A program made the position numbers and the translations under genes. Below are positions 53,283 through 61,956 of a stretch of DNA of 64,000 nucleotides, piece after piece. The notes under the pieces are model-generated. The model had not been told where the DNA came from and ran no database searches. It saw nothing but the letters and a program-made list of their open reading frames with translations. Source of the stretch: Pseudomonas sp. Au-Pse12 (lineage in GTDB: Bacteria; Pseudomonadota; Gammaproteobacteria; Pseudomonadales; Pseudomonadaceae); NCBI RefSeq assembly GCF_021341665.1, contig NZ_JAJTTH010000007.1, positions 289,845 through 353,844 on the forward strand, given 5' to 3'. Numbering within the stretch: the first letter of the stretch is position 1; the number at the start of each line of letters is the position of its first letter.

Positions 53283-54990
53283 GGGCCACCTCCAGCACGT
53301 GCAGCACGCCTTCGCGCAACTCGAACCGCAGCTCGGCGTCGGCCAGGGTCGAAGGCCGGTGGCTGATGAGAATGCGCGTGCGCCCGGCGAATAGCCGGTC
53401 GATGGCGTCGATCACCTCGCGCTCGGTGGCTTCGTCCACCGCCGAGGTGGCTTCGTCCAGCACCAGGATCATCGGATCCTGAAGCAGGGCCCGGGCGATG
53501 GCGATGCGTTGTTTCTGCCCGCCGGACAACTGCTGGCCGCGCTCGCCAAGGGGGCTGTCCAGGCCTTCGGGCAGGGACTCGATCAGGCTCTGCAGTTGCG
53601 CCAGCCGCGCCACTTCGGCCACGGCCTCGCGGCTGGCGTCGGGCACGCTGTAGGCCAGGTTGTCCGCCAGGCTGCCGCGAAACAGCACGATGTCCTGACT
53701 GACCACCGCCACCCGCCGACGCAGTTGCGTCAGGTCCAGCTGGCGCAGGTCGATGCCGCCCAGCAGCACCTGCCCGGATTGCGGGTCGTGGTGGCGCTGC
53801 AGCAGGTCGATCAGGGTGCTCTTGCCCGCCCCCGAGCTGCCGCTGAGCGCCACTTTGCGGCCGTAGGGAATCCGCGCTTCGATGCCCTGCAAGGTCATCC
53901 CGCGCCCCGGATGGCAAAAGTGCACGGCATGGAAATGCAGCTCGCCCTGCTCCGGCACCGGCAGCGGCGCCTCGGGGTCGGTGATGCTCGGTTCCTCACC
54001 GCGCAGCTCCATGACCCGGCCCAGGCTCACGGTCATGCGCTGGATCGCCACGTACAGCCCGAGCAGGCTCTGCACCGGGCCCACCGCCATGCCCAGGTAA
54101 GTGGAAAAGGCAATCAGCGCCCCCAGTTGCCAGGTGCCCTGCACCACCCAGTAGCCGCCGATCAGGAAGGCGCAGGCGCGGGACAATGAGGTCAGGGTGC
54201 CGGGCACCGCCTGGGTGAAGAACTCGGTGACTTGCAGCTTCAGCAACTGGTTCAGGTAGCCCTTGCCGAGGCCGTCCAGGCGCTGTGCTTCGCGCTGCTG
54301 CTGGCCGGCGCTCTGGATGAATTTCATCACCGGCAGGGTTTCCACCAGGAACGAGGACATGTCCGCCGAACGCTCGCGCAACTGGCGCACATCGCGCTCG
54401 ACCTTGCGCCGCATCCAGCGCAGCCAGAGCACGTCCAGGGGGATCAGCAGCAGGGCCAGGAGCGAGAGTTGCCAGGACAGGGTCAGCAGCATGGCCAGCG
54501 CCACCACTAGGCCGATCACGCTGGACACCGCGGAGAACAGCGAGTCCACGGCAAAGCGCTGGATCTCCGCGACATCGCCGTCCAGGCGCGACATCAGGTC
54601 GCCAATCCGCCTTTGCCCGTAGAAACCCGGCGACAGGCGCTGCAAGTGCCGGTAGAGGTCGTCGCGCAGGGCGAACAGAATGCGCCCGGACAAGCGCGTG
54701 TGCAGGTAGCGGTTGACCCCGGAAAGCACGGTGCCCAGCAACCCGGCGCCGATCATCAGGCCGGCGATCAGCACCAGCCGGGGAAAGTCCCGGGCCAGCA
54801 GGCCGTCGTCGATCAGCAGCTTGGTCAGCCAGGGTTGCACCAGCACCAGCAGGGAGGCGCACACCGACAGCCCCAGCAGCCCGCCGATGGCCAGCCGGTG
54901 CGGCCGGACGAAACCGTAGAGCCAGCCCAGGGCCGCGCTCAACGCCTGGGGATCGCGGCTGTCCACCAGCCGAGTGATCAGGCGCCGCAT
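53272..54990 (-). CDS. qhpF: ABC exporter (membrane-ATPase fusion) for the gamma subunit
   Basis: 572 residues: six-helix exporter membrane domain (about 25-320) then ATPase domain with Walker A SGSSGAGKSTLID, Q-loop VVSQDIVLFRG, signature LSGGQKQRIAIARAL and Walker B ILVLDEATSAVD. Its role in the qhp system is to move the processed gamma subunit to the periplasm. The start ATG overlaps the stop of the regulator gene, so the regulator is co-transcribed with F-E-G. Confidence 0.93.
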   Translation of the reverse strand: MRRLITRLVDSRDPQALSAALGWLYGFVRPHRLAIGGLLGLSVCASLLVLVQPWLTKLLIDDGLLARDFPRLVLIAGLMIGAGLLGTVLSGVNRYLHTRLSGRILFALRDDLYRHLQRLSPGFYGQRRIGDLMSRLDGDVAEIQRFAVDSLFSAVSSVIGLVVALAMLLTLSWQLSLLALLLIPLDVLWLRWMRRKVERDVRQLRERSADMSSFLVETLPVMKFIQSAGQQQREAQRLDGLGKGYLNQLLKLQVTEFFTQAVPGTLTSLSRACAFLIGGYWVVQGTWQLGALIAFSTYLGMAVGPVQSLLGLYVAIQRMTVSLGRVMELRGEEPSITDPEAPLPVPEQGELHFHAVHFCHPGRGMTLQGIEARIPYGRKVALSGSSGAGKSTLIDLLQRHHDPQSGQVLLGGIDLRQLDLTQLRRRVAVVSQDIVLFRGSLADNLAYSVPDASREAVAEVARLAQLQSLIESLPEGLDSPLGERGQQLSGGQKQRIAIARALLQDPMILVLDEATSAVDEATEREVIDAIDRLFAGRTRILISHRPSTLADAELRFELREGVLHVLEVAHEA

Positions 54991-56894
54991 CAGGCGCGCA
55001 ACTGTTTGAGCTTGCGGTACAGGGTCGCGCGGCTGATGCCCAGGGCGTCCGCCGCCGCCGAGACATTGCCCTGGTGGTTGTCCAGGGCACTGCGGATCAG
55101 CTCCAGCTCGTTCTCGCGGATGCTCCCGGTCTGCGGCCGTTCATGGGCATTGAGGTCGTCGAGCATGCTGTCGGGCAAGTGCTCCAGGCCGATCTGCCGT
55201 TCGCCCTCTTCGCGCAGGGCCAGGGCGGTGCGCAGGACCATCTCCAGCTGGCGGATATTGCCCGGCCAATGGTAGTCCGCCAGCAACCGGCGCAGCTCGC
55301 CGCTAAGGCTCACTTCAGCACCGCCGAGCCTGGCCAGCAGGCTGTCCACCAGCGGCTGCAGGTCTTCGCGTTGACGCAGGGCCGGCAGCAGCACGCTGAT
55401 GCCGTTGACCCGGTAGAACAGGTCTTCGCGAAAGGCCTTGTCCTGCACTTGCTGCTTGAGGTCGCGGTGGGTGGCGCAGATCAGCGCGATGTCGATGTCC
55501 TGCTCTTCGCCAGCCCCCAGGGGCGCCACCTTGCGGTCTTGCAAGACTCGCAGCAGCCGGGCTTGCAGGGCCAGGGGCATGTCGCCGATCTCATCGAGGA
55601 ACAGGGTGCCGCCATGGGCCTGTTGCAGGCGCCCGATCATGCCGCCGCGACGCGAACCGGTGAACGCGCCCTCGCGGTAGCCGAACAGTTCCGACTCGAT
55701 CAGGCCTTCGGGGATGGCCGCGCAGTTGACCGCGACAAAGGGTTTTTCGGCGCGGCTGCCGGCGCGGTGCAGGGCCCGGGCCAGCACCTCCTTGCCGGTG
55801 CCGGTCTCGCCCAGCAGCAACACCGGCAAGCCATTGGCCAGGCCCTGGCGGGCCATGCGCAAGGTGCGGGCGTAGCGGCTGTTGCCGCCGGCCAGGGCTT
55901 CCAGGTCCTGGGGCAGCGGCGCGGTTTTCAAGGGGCCGCGCGGCGCGCGGTGCAGGTTCAGCGACGGTTGCGGCGCCCGCAGGGCCTTGTAGAACAGCTC
56001 ACCCTTGGCGGTCTGCAAGCTACCCACCGCCCCTTGTTGCAGGCGCGCCAGCAACTGCAAGCCATCGACCCCGAGGAAGGCTTCGCAGCGCCGTCCCACC
56101 AGGGCCGCGCGCGGGGTGTCGAGCAACTGGCAGGCCTGGCCGCTGACCGCGAGGATCTGCCCGCCCAGGCTCAGGGCCAGCAGCCCCTGCCATGGCGATT
56201 CGAGGTAGTGCCGGCGGCTGTGGAAGGCCAGGACGATCTGCTCCGGGTAGGAGGCATGGAACACCCGCGCCTCGATCTGGCTGACCGCCATGGACAACAG
56301 CGCGGTGCTGTCCTGGGGCCGGCCCAGGGGGCCTTCGCGGGTCAGGTCGAGCACCCCGATCATCTCGCCCTGGGGGCACTGGATCGGCACCGAGGTGCAG
56401 GAAAAATGGCTGAGGCGGTCCAGGTAATGCTCACCGCAATCGATCAGGGTCGGCCGGGCTTCCACCAGGGCCGTGCCCAGGGCGTTGGTGCCACGGGTGG
56501 CTTCGCTCCAGCAGGCGCCGAGGGTGATGTCCTGCGCGCCGCTGTCCTTGAGCCGATCGGCGCGGCCTTCGATGGCCAGGATGGTGGCGTCGGCATTGGC
56601 CAGGATGATCAGGCCGTCCTTGCCGTGGTGCTGGTTCAGGTAGTCGATGGCCGGGAGTGCCGCGTCCAGCAACAGGCGGTTGCTGGCCAGCAGCACTTCG
56701 AGGCTGGCGCTGGATTCCAGGGTCAATTGATGCTGGCTGCCAAAGTGCACGCCATGGCTCAGGCTGCGCCGCCATGAAGCATCGATTTCCGCACGCAGGA
56801 CCCCGTCGGGGATTTCGCCTTCCAGGTGCAGCCGCTCCCGGGCCAGCCGGGCTTCGTGTTGCTGCTCACCCTTTATTGTTTTTATAAGAGTCAT
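54990..56894 (-). CDS. Sigma54-dependent transcriptional activator (AcoR-like)
   Basis: 634 residues from ATG 56894. The N-terminal half (about 60-310) has a GAF-like sensor region (EATRGTNALGTALVEARP, then FSCTSVPIQCPQGEMIGVLDLTREG) as in AcoR. The AAA+ domain has Walker A LLGETGTGKEVLARA and the sigma54-contact loop EGAFTGSRRGG. A C-terminal Fis-type helix-turn-helix (GNVSAAADALGISRATLYRKLKQL) ends the protein. Probably senses an amine or aldehyde and activates the aldehyde dehydrogenase promoter and perhaps qhpADCB. Equivalent position to peaR. Confidence 0.93.
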   Translation of the reverse strand: MTLIKTIKGEQQHEARLARERLHLEGEIPDGVLRAEIDASWRRSLSHGVHFGSQHQLTLESSASLEVLLASNRLLLDAALPAIDYLNQHHGKDGLIILANADATILAIEGRADRLKDSGAQDITLGACWSEATRGTNALGTALVEARPTLIDCGEHYLDRLSHFSCTSVPIQCPQGEMIGVLDLTREGPLGRPQDSTALLSMAVSQIEARVFHASYPEQIVLAFHSRRHYLESPWQGLLALSLGGQILAVSGQACQLLDTPRAALVGRRCEAFLGVDGLQLLARLQQGAVGSLQTAKGELFYKALRAPQPSLNLHRAPRGPLKTAPLPQDLEALAGGNSRYARTLRMARQGLANGLPVLLLGETGTGKEVLARALHRAGSRAEKPFVAVNCAAIPEGLIESELFGYREGAFTGSRRGGMIGRLQQAHGGTLFLDEIGDMPLALQARLLRVLQDRKVAPLGAGEEQDIDIALICATHRDLKQQVQDKAFREDLFYRVNGISVLLPALRQREDLQPLVDSLLARLGGAEVSLSGELRRLLADYHWPGNIRQLEMVLRTALALREEGERQIGLEHLPDSMLDDLNAHERPQTGSIRENELELIRSALDNHQGNVSAAADALGISRATLYRKLKQLRA

Positions 56895-57188
56895 CAAGCG
56901 CTCCGAATCGGTCCGCCCGCCGTACCCGCTCCACTCCCTTGGATTGCGCGAGGCACGCAAGCCGTGGTCAATGTCTACACCGGGTTCAGGGGGCAGTAAA
57001 GGGAAGTTTGGCCCGTGGCCAGCCTGCCTTTGCAGAAGCAAAACCTGCGCCACGAGAGAAACCGCGCCCGCGCATCTTGACGTTAACGTAAAGCAAATGG
57101 CAAGTACCGCATGCCCCCTCCCAGAGCAACCCGCAGGAGCTGGCTTGCCAGCGAAAAGGGCCTTGAGCGGAACGTCACCCGGCCGGCC
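56895..57188. other. Intergenic region upstream of the activator-qhpFEG operon
   Basis: About 290 bases between the activator start and the deacetylase stop. It contains a REP-like fragment near 57130-57155 (GCAGGAGCTGGCTTGCCAGCG). No -24/-12 element of correct spacing and no terminator were found by eye. Confidence 0.4.
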
Positions 57189-58214
57189 TTAAAGGGCCCA
57201 GGCTGAGCTGTCGGCGAAAAACGCCCGCGCATTGTCTTCCAGGCTGTCCAGGTGGTAGCCGCCTTCCTGGACGATCAGGCACGGCAGGCCGAGGCTGCGG
57301 ATGCGCTGGCCGAGGATGGCAAAACCGTCGCGGGTCACCGCAACCTTGCTTTGCGGGTCGAGCTGGTAGATGTCGAAGCCCAGTGACAGCACCAGGACCT
57401 GGGCGCCGAAATCCTGCACCGCCGCCAGGGCCTGCTCCAGGCGGGCAAGAAAATCCGCTTCGCTGGCGCCATGCGCCATCGGCAGGTTGAGGTTGTAACC
57501 CTCACCCGCTCCGCTGCCACGTTCCTCGGTAAAACCGGCAACCGCCGGGTAGAAGTTGGTCGGGTCGCCATGCACCGAGACATACAGCACGTCGGACCGT
57601 TCGTAGAAGATTTCCTGGATGCCCTGACCGTGGTGCATGTCGGTATCCAGCACCGCAACCCGGGCATAGCGCTCGCGCAACACTTGGGCGGCGATCGCAG
57701 CATTGTTCAGGTAGCAGAAGCCACCCGCGGCTTCGGCCCGGGCGTGGTGGCCCGGCGGGCGGCACAAGGCATAGGCCGCCGGTTCGCCGTCCAGCAGGGC
57801 ACGGGCCCCGGCAATGGCGCTCTGCGCCGACCAGTAGGCCGAACGCCAGGTCTGCTCGCCTACCGGGCAGCTGCCGTCCGCCAGGTAGCGGGCGGCCTGG
57901 GCGAGAATGCCGCGCAGCGCGTTGGGCTCACGCACGAAGATGTTGGACATGACTTCATCACCCCAGTCCTCGGGGATGTCCTTCCAGCACCGGTAGGCTT
58001 CTTCAAGGAACTTCAGGTACGGCGCGCCGTGCACCGCCTGCAAGGGTTGCAGGCCGGCGTCCGCCGGTTGGCACACCGCAAAACCCAGGGAATGGGCCGC
58101 CTGCACCAGGCGCCGGGCACGCTCGGGGACTTCCTGGGGCGTGCGCATCTGGCCCCGGGAGTAGTAGCTGCGGGGATGGTGCAGCAATTGTTCTGGGTGG
58201 AAAAAACTGCGCAT
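57189..58214 (-). CDS. Histone deacetylase-like/acetylpolyamine amidohydrolase
   Basis: 341 residues of the arginase/deacetylase fold. Active-site motifs: CRPPGHHARAEAAGGFCYLNNAA (His pair), VLDTDMHHGQGIQEIF (zinc Asp and His) and LSLGFDIYQLDP (second zinc Asp). Pseudomonas relatives deacetylate acetylpolyamines. Downstream member of an operon with the M20 hydrolase and MHS transporter, which suggests use of an N-acyl compound as carbon or nitrogen source. Confidence 0.9.
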   Translation of the reverse strand: MRSFFHPEQLLHHPRSYYSRGQMRTPQEVPERARRLVQAAHSLGFAVCQPADAGLQPLQAVHGAPYLKFLEEAYRCWKDIPEDWGDEVMSNIFVREPNALRGILAQAARYLADGSCPVGEQTWRSAYWSAQSAIAGARALLDGEPAAYALCRPPGHHARAEAAGGFCYLNNAAIAAQVLRERYARVAVLDTDMHHGQGIQEIFYERSDVLYVSVHGDPTNFYPAVAGFTEERGSGAGEGYNLNLPMAHGASEADFLARLEQALAAVQDFGAQVLVLSLGFDIYQLDPQSKVAVTRDGFAILGQRIRSLGLPCLIVQEGGYHLDSLEDNARAFFADSSAWAL

Positions 58215-58223
58215 GACTTCTCC

Positions 58224-59456
58224 TCAGGCTACCCGGCCGGCGCGGGCCAGCACGGCGTTAAGCAATACATCGGCGCCCTGGCGCACGTCCTCGGGCAACA
58301 CGTCTTCAGCTTCGTTGTGGCTCAGGCCGGCGACACAGGGAATGAACACCATGGCCGTCGGGCAGTAGCGCGCCAGCAGGATGGCGTCATGGCCGGCGCC
58401 GCTGACGATGGACTGCTGAGGGTAGCCCAGGCCATCCACCGCCTGCTGCACCGCCGCCACGCACTCGCGGTCGAACGGCGTGGCGGGGCTGACCCAATGC
58501 TGGCTGATGCTGACCCTGAGCCCGCGCTGCCGGGCGATGGCCTGCAGGCGTTCCTCGACCTGGCGCTGCATGGCGGCGATCTGCTGATCCTGGTGATGGC
58601 GCAGGTCGACGGTGAAGTTCAACAGGCCGGGAATGGTGTTGCGCGAGGACTTGGCGATGCTCAACTCGCCGACGGTGGTCAGGCCCTGGGGGGCGAAATC
58701 CGCCGCCAGTTGCTCCACCGCGAGGATCATCTGCGCCGCGCCGTAAAGCGCATCCCTGCGCAGTGCCATCGGCGTGGTGCCGGCGTGGGCCGCCAGGCCT
58801 TCAACCTGCACGTCGAGCCAGCGGATCGCCTGGCCGCCACTGACCACGCCGATGCTCTTGGCGTTGTCTTCAAGGATCGGCCCTTGTTCGATATGCGCCT
58901 CGAAGTAGGCATCCACCGCTCCCCCCAGGGGCCGGCTGCCGGCGTAACCGCTGCGCTGCAGGGCCTGAGCCACGCTGATGCCCTCGGCGTCGCGCACCGC
59001 CAGGGCGGCGTCCAGGTTCATGACGCCGGTGAACACCGCCGAGCCGAACATCGCCGGGGTGAAGCGCGCGCCCTCCTCGTTGGTCCAGACAGCCACTTCC
59101 AGGGGCTTGTGGGTCTGAATGCCCAGGTCATTGAGGCTGCGCACCACTTCCAGGCCGGCCAGCACCCCGTACACGCCATCGAAACGCCCGCCTTCGGGCT
59201 GGGTGTCGAGGTGGCTGCCCATCATCACCGGAGCCGCGTCGGGGTCGCGGCCTGGGCGCCGGGCAAACAGGTTGCCGATGGGGTCGACGCTCAGGCTCAT
59301 GCCGGCCTCGGTGCACCAGTGGGCAAACAGCTCGCGACCGGCCCGGTCTTCATCGCTCAAGGCCAGGCGGCAGCTGCCACCACGGGCCGTGGCGCCGATT
59401 TCGGCCATGGCCATCAGGCTCGCCCAGAGGCGCTCGCCATTGCTTTTCAACATCAT
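58224..59456 (-). CDS. M20-family N-carbamoyl-amino acid hydrolase/allantoate amidohydrolase-like
   Basis: 410 residues. Zinc-site motifs MGSHLDTQPEGGRFDGVYGV, WTNEEGARFTPAMFGS and AGHDAILLA; the dimerization domain begins about residue 210 with GLAAHAGTTPM. It belongs to the AmaB/HyuC/AllC group that hydrolyses N-carbamoyl or ureido compounds. Start ATG 59456 has GGAG just upstream (ATG-ATG, the second is also possible). It is 9 bases from the deacetylase gene and 16 bases from the transporter gene: one operon. Confidence 0.9.
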   Translation of the reverse strand: MMLKSNGERLWASLMAMAEIGATARGGSCRLALSDEDRAGRELFAHWCTEAGMSLSVDPIGNLFARRPGRDPDAAPVMMGSHLDTQPEGGRFDGVYGVLAGLEVVRSLNDLGIQTHKPLEVAVWTNEEGARFTPAMFGSAVFTGVMNLDAALAVRDAEGISVAQALQRSGYAGSRPLGGAVDAYFEAHIEQGPILEDNAKSIGVVSGGQAIRWLDVQVEGLAAHAGTTPMALRRDALYGAAQMILAVEQLAADFAPQGLTTVGELSIAKSSRNTIPGLLNFTVDLRHHQDQQIAAMQRQVEERLQAIARQRGLRVSISQHWVSPATPFDRECVAAVQQAVDGLGYPQQSIVSGAGHDAILLARYCPTAMVFIPCVAGLSHNEAEDVLPEDVRQGADVLLNAVLARAGRVA

Positions 59457-59472
59457 CAGGTTCTCCAGAGAA

Positions 59473-60786
59473 TCAGGCGTTGGATGCCATTTCCAGGCGC
59501 TGGGCGGTTGCATGCCGGCGCGCCAGGGCCAGCACGCACAGCAGCGATACCGCGGCGATCAGGCTGTAGAACAGCGCCATTGGCCACCACTGGCCGCTGA
59601 AACGGTGGGCCAGCCAGGTGCCGATCAGCGGCGTCAGGCCGCCGGCCAGTGCGCCGCACACCTGATAGGCCAGGGAGATCGCGGTGTAGCGCACCCGGGT
59701 CTCGAACATGCCGCTGACGTAACCGGCGATCACCGCGTAGGAGGACGCCATGCACACCACCGCCAGGGCGATGCCGAGGATCATCAGCGGCGCCTGCCCG
59801 GAACTCACCAGCACAAACATCGGGTAGGGCGAGGCCATGGCCAGCAGCGACACCAGGCAGAGAAAGCGCGTGGCGCCGATTTTCTCCGCGGTCCAGGCGG
59901 CCAGGGGCTGAATGCAGAACTGGATGAGCGCCACCACGAACAGGCATTCGAGGATCAGCGAACGGGGGATTTCCAGCTGCTGAGTGGTGTAGGCAATCAT
60001 GAAGGTATTGGTGAAATACACCCCAGCAATCCCCAGGGTGTTGGCGCCGATGCACAGCAGCAACGGGCGCCAGGCGCTGTGCAGCACTTCCATCACCGGC
60101 GCCTGTTCCTTGCGCACCGATTGGGCTGCCTGCTCACGGCTGGCGAGGAACTCCGGCGACTCGTTGACCCCCAGGCGAATCGCCAGGCCCACCAGCAGCA
60201 ACAGTGCACTGGCCAGGAACGGCAGGCGCCAGCCCCAACTCATCAGGGCGTCTTCCGGCAAGCGAGTCACGGCGCTGAAGGCCAGCAACGAGAGAATCAA
60301 CCCCGCCGGGCTGCCGAGCTGGGCGAAGGACGCGAAGAAGTTGCGCCGCCCCTTGGGCGCGTGCTCGCCGGCCATCAGCACCGCCCCGCCCCACTCGCCC
60401 CCCACGGCAATGCCCTGGACGATGCGCAGCACAATCAGCAACACCGGCGCCAAGGCGCCGATCTGGGCATAAGTCGGCAGCAGGCCGATGCAGACCGTGA
60501 CCACGCCCATCATCAGCAGGGTAATCACCAGTGATTTCTTGCGGCCGATGCGATCGCCGATATGGCCGAAAATGATCCCCCCCAGCGGCCGGGCGAAGAA
60601 GCCCACGGCGAAGGTGCCGAAGGCGGCCATGGTGCTGAACAGCTTGTCATCGGAGGGGAAGAACAAGGCACCGAACACCAGCGCTGCGGCGGTGGCGTAG
60701 ATGTAGAAGTCGTACCACTCGATCATGGTGCCGATAAAGGCGGCGGCCGCAGCACGGCGTGGCTGGGGCGAAGCGGAAGGCTTCAT
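59473..60786 (-). CDS. MHS-family MFS transporter (proline/betaine/shikimate type)
   Basis: 437 residues, 12 hydrophobic segments. MIEWYDFYIYATAAALVFGALFFPS near the N-terminus and GHIGDRIGRKKSL in loop 2-3 are signatures of the metabolite:H+ symporter group. First gene of the three-gene catabolic operon; it probably imports the amide or ureido substrate for the two hydrolases. Divergent from the LysR gene. Confidence 0.92.
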   Translation of the reverse strand: MKPSASPQPRRAAAAAFIGTMIEWYDFYIYATAAALVFGALFFPSDDKLFSTMAAFGTFAVGFFARPLGGIIFGHIGDRIGRKKSLVITLLMMGVVTVCIGLLPTYAQIGALAPVLLIVLRIVQGIAVGGEWGGAVLMAGEHAPKGRRNFFASFAQLGSPAGLILSLLAFSAVTRLPEDALMSWGWRLPFLASALLLLVGLAIRLGVNESPEFLASREQAAQSVRKEQAPVMEVLHSAWRPLLLCIGANTLGIAGVYFTNTFMIAYTTQQLEIPRSLILECLFVVALIQFCIQPLAAWTAEKIGATRFLCLVSLLAMASPYPMFVLVSSGQAPLMILGIALAVVCMASSYAVIAGYVSGMFETRVRYTAISLAYQVCGALAGGLTPLIGTWLAHRFSGQWWPMALFYSLIAAVSLLCVLALARRHATAQRLEMASNA

Positions 60787-60963
60787 GGTGGGCTCCCTTG
60801 GTTTTTGTTTTGGCAGGAGAAAGGGTCAAGCGCAGGGCTTCTGCTGGCGCCTGTCTGGGGTGGATTTATCCGTTCCGGGCGATGATTAGTCAATTTTCTA
60901 TTGGTTATCTCGATTATTATCCTGGCTTATTATTCAGCTACAGCCCCACCCAGAGCCCTTGCC

Positions 60964-61899
60964 ATGTCCGACCCTGATGCCCGCCGCCTGCTCAACGACC
61001 GCCTCGACTGGAACCTGCTGCGCACCTTTCGGGTGATCGGCCAGGAACTGAGCATCAGCCGCGCGGCAGCGCGCCTGCACCTGACCCAGCCAGCGGTGAG
61101 CCAGGCCCTCAAGCGCCTGGAGGAACAGCTGGGCCGGCAGTTGATCGCCCGCCGCGGGCCGCGCTTTGCCCTGACCGAAGTGGGCGAGCAGATCTTCGCC
61201 CTGGCCGGGGAGATCTACGGCCAGATGTCACAGGTCAGCAGCGTGCTGGAGCAACCCGCCGACGAGGTGATCGGCAAGGTGCGGCTGCTGATCATCAGCC
61301 GGATCTTCAACGAGCGCTTCGACGACTTTCTGGCCGACTTTCATCGCCAGCATCCGCGGGTCGACCTGGAAGTGGAGGTGATGCGCAGTTCGGATATCGT
61401 CAGCGCCCTGCAGGAAAAGACCGCGACCCTGGGCCTGAGCCTCAACCGCCGGCCACAACCGCGCCTGGAACAGCGGCTGTTCCTGCGTCAGCGCTATGCG
61501 TTCTTCTGCGGCAAGCACCATGCGCTGTTCGGCCGCCGGGACGTGGCCGAGGGCGACCTGCAACGGGAGAACTTCGTCAGCTTCACCAGCGACCAGATCG
61601 GCGGCATGCTCTCGCCGTTGACCATCTTTCGTGACCAGCAGGGCTTCAGCGGGCGGATTGTCGCCTCCTCCCCAAGCCTGGAAGAAGTGCGCCGCCTGGT
61701 GATCGCCGGCTTTGGCATCGGCTGTCTGCCGGAGCACGTGGTGGCGGCCGACACCGAGGCAGGGCTGCTGTGGCGCCTGCCGCCCCACGACGGCATCGCC
61801 GATGTCGACATCCACCTGCTGTGGAACCGTGAGCAGCGCATGAGCCGGGCCGAGGTGCTGTTCCTGGAGTTGTTGCAGGGCTGCCTGGCGGCTCAATGA
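60964..61899 (+). CDS. LysR-family regulator of the adjacent operon
   Basis: 311 residues from ATG 60964. The helix-turn-helix LSISRAAARLHLTQPAVSQALKRLE is followed by the usual effector domain (about 95-305). It is divergent from the MHS transporter gene; the 177-base gap is AT-rich around 60890-60945 and would hold T-N11-A sites. Likely activates the transporter-amidohydrolase-deacetylase operon. Confidence 0.94.
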   Translation: MSDPDARRLLNDRLDWNLLRTFRVIGQELSISRAAARLHLTQPAVSQALKRLEEQLGRQLIARRGPRFALTEVGEQIFALAGEIYGQMSQVSSVLEQPADEVIGKVRLLIISRIFNERFDDFLADFHRQHPRVDLEVEVMRSSDIVSALQEKTATLGLSLNRRPQPRLEQRLFLRQRYAFFCGKHHALFGRRDVAEGDLQRENFVSFTSDQIGGMLSPLTIFRDQQGFSGRIVASSPSLEEVRRLVIAGFGIGCLPEHVVAADTEAGLLWRLPPHDGIADVDIHLLWNREQRMSRAEVLFLELLQGCLAAQ

Positions 61900-61956
61900 C
61901 CGAAGCGGTGATCGAGTGGATTCACCCGGCGTCGGGCAGCCCGAGAGTGCCATGAC

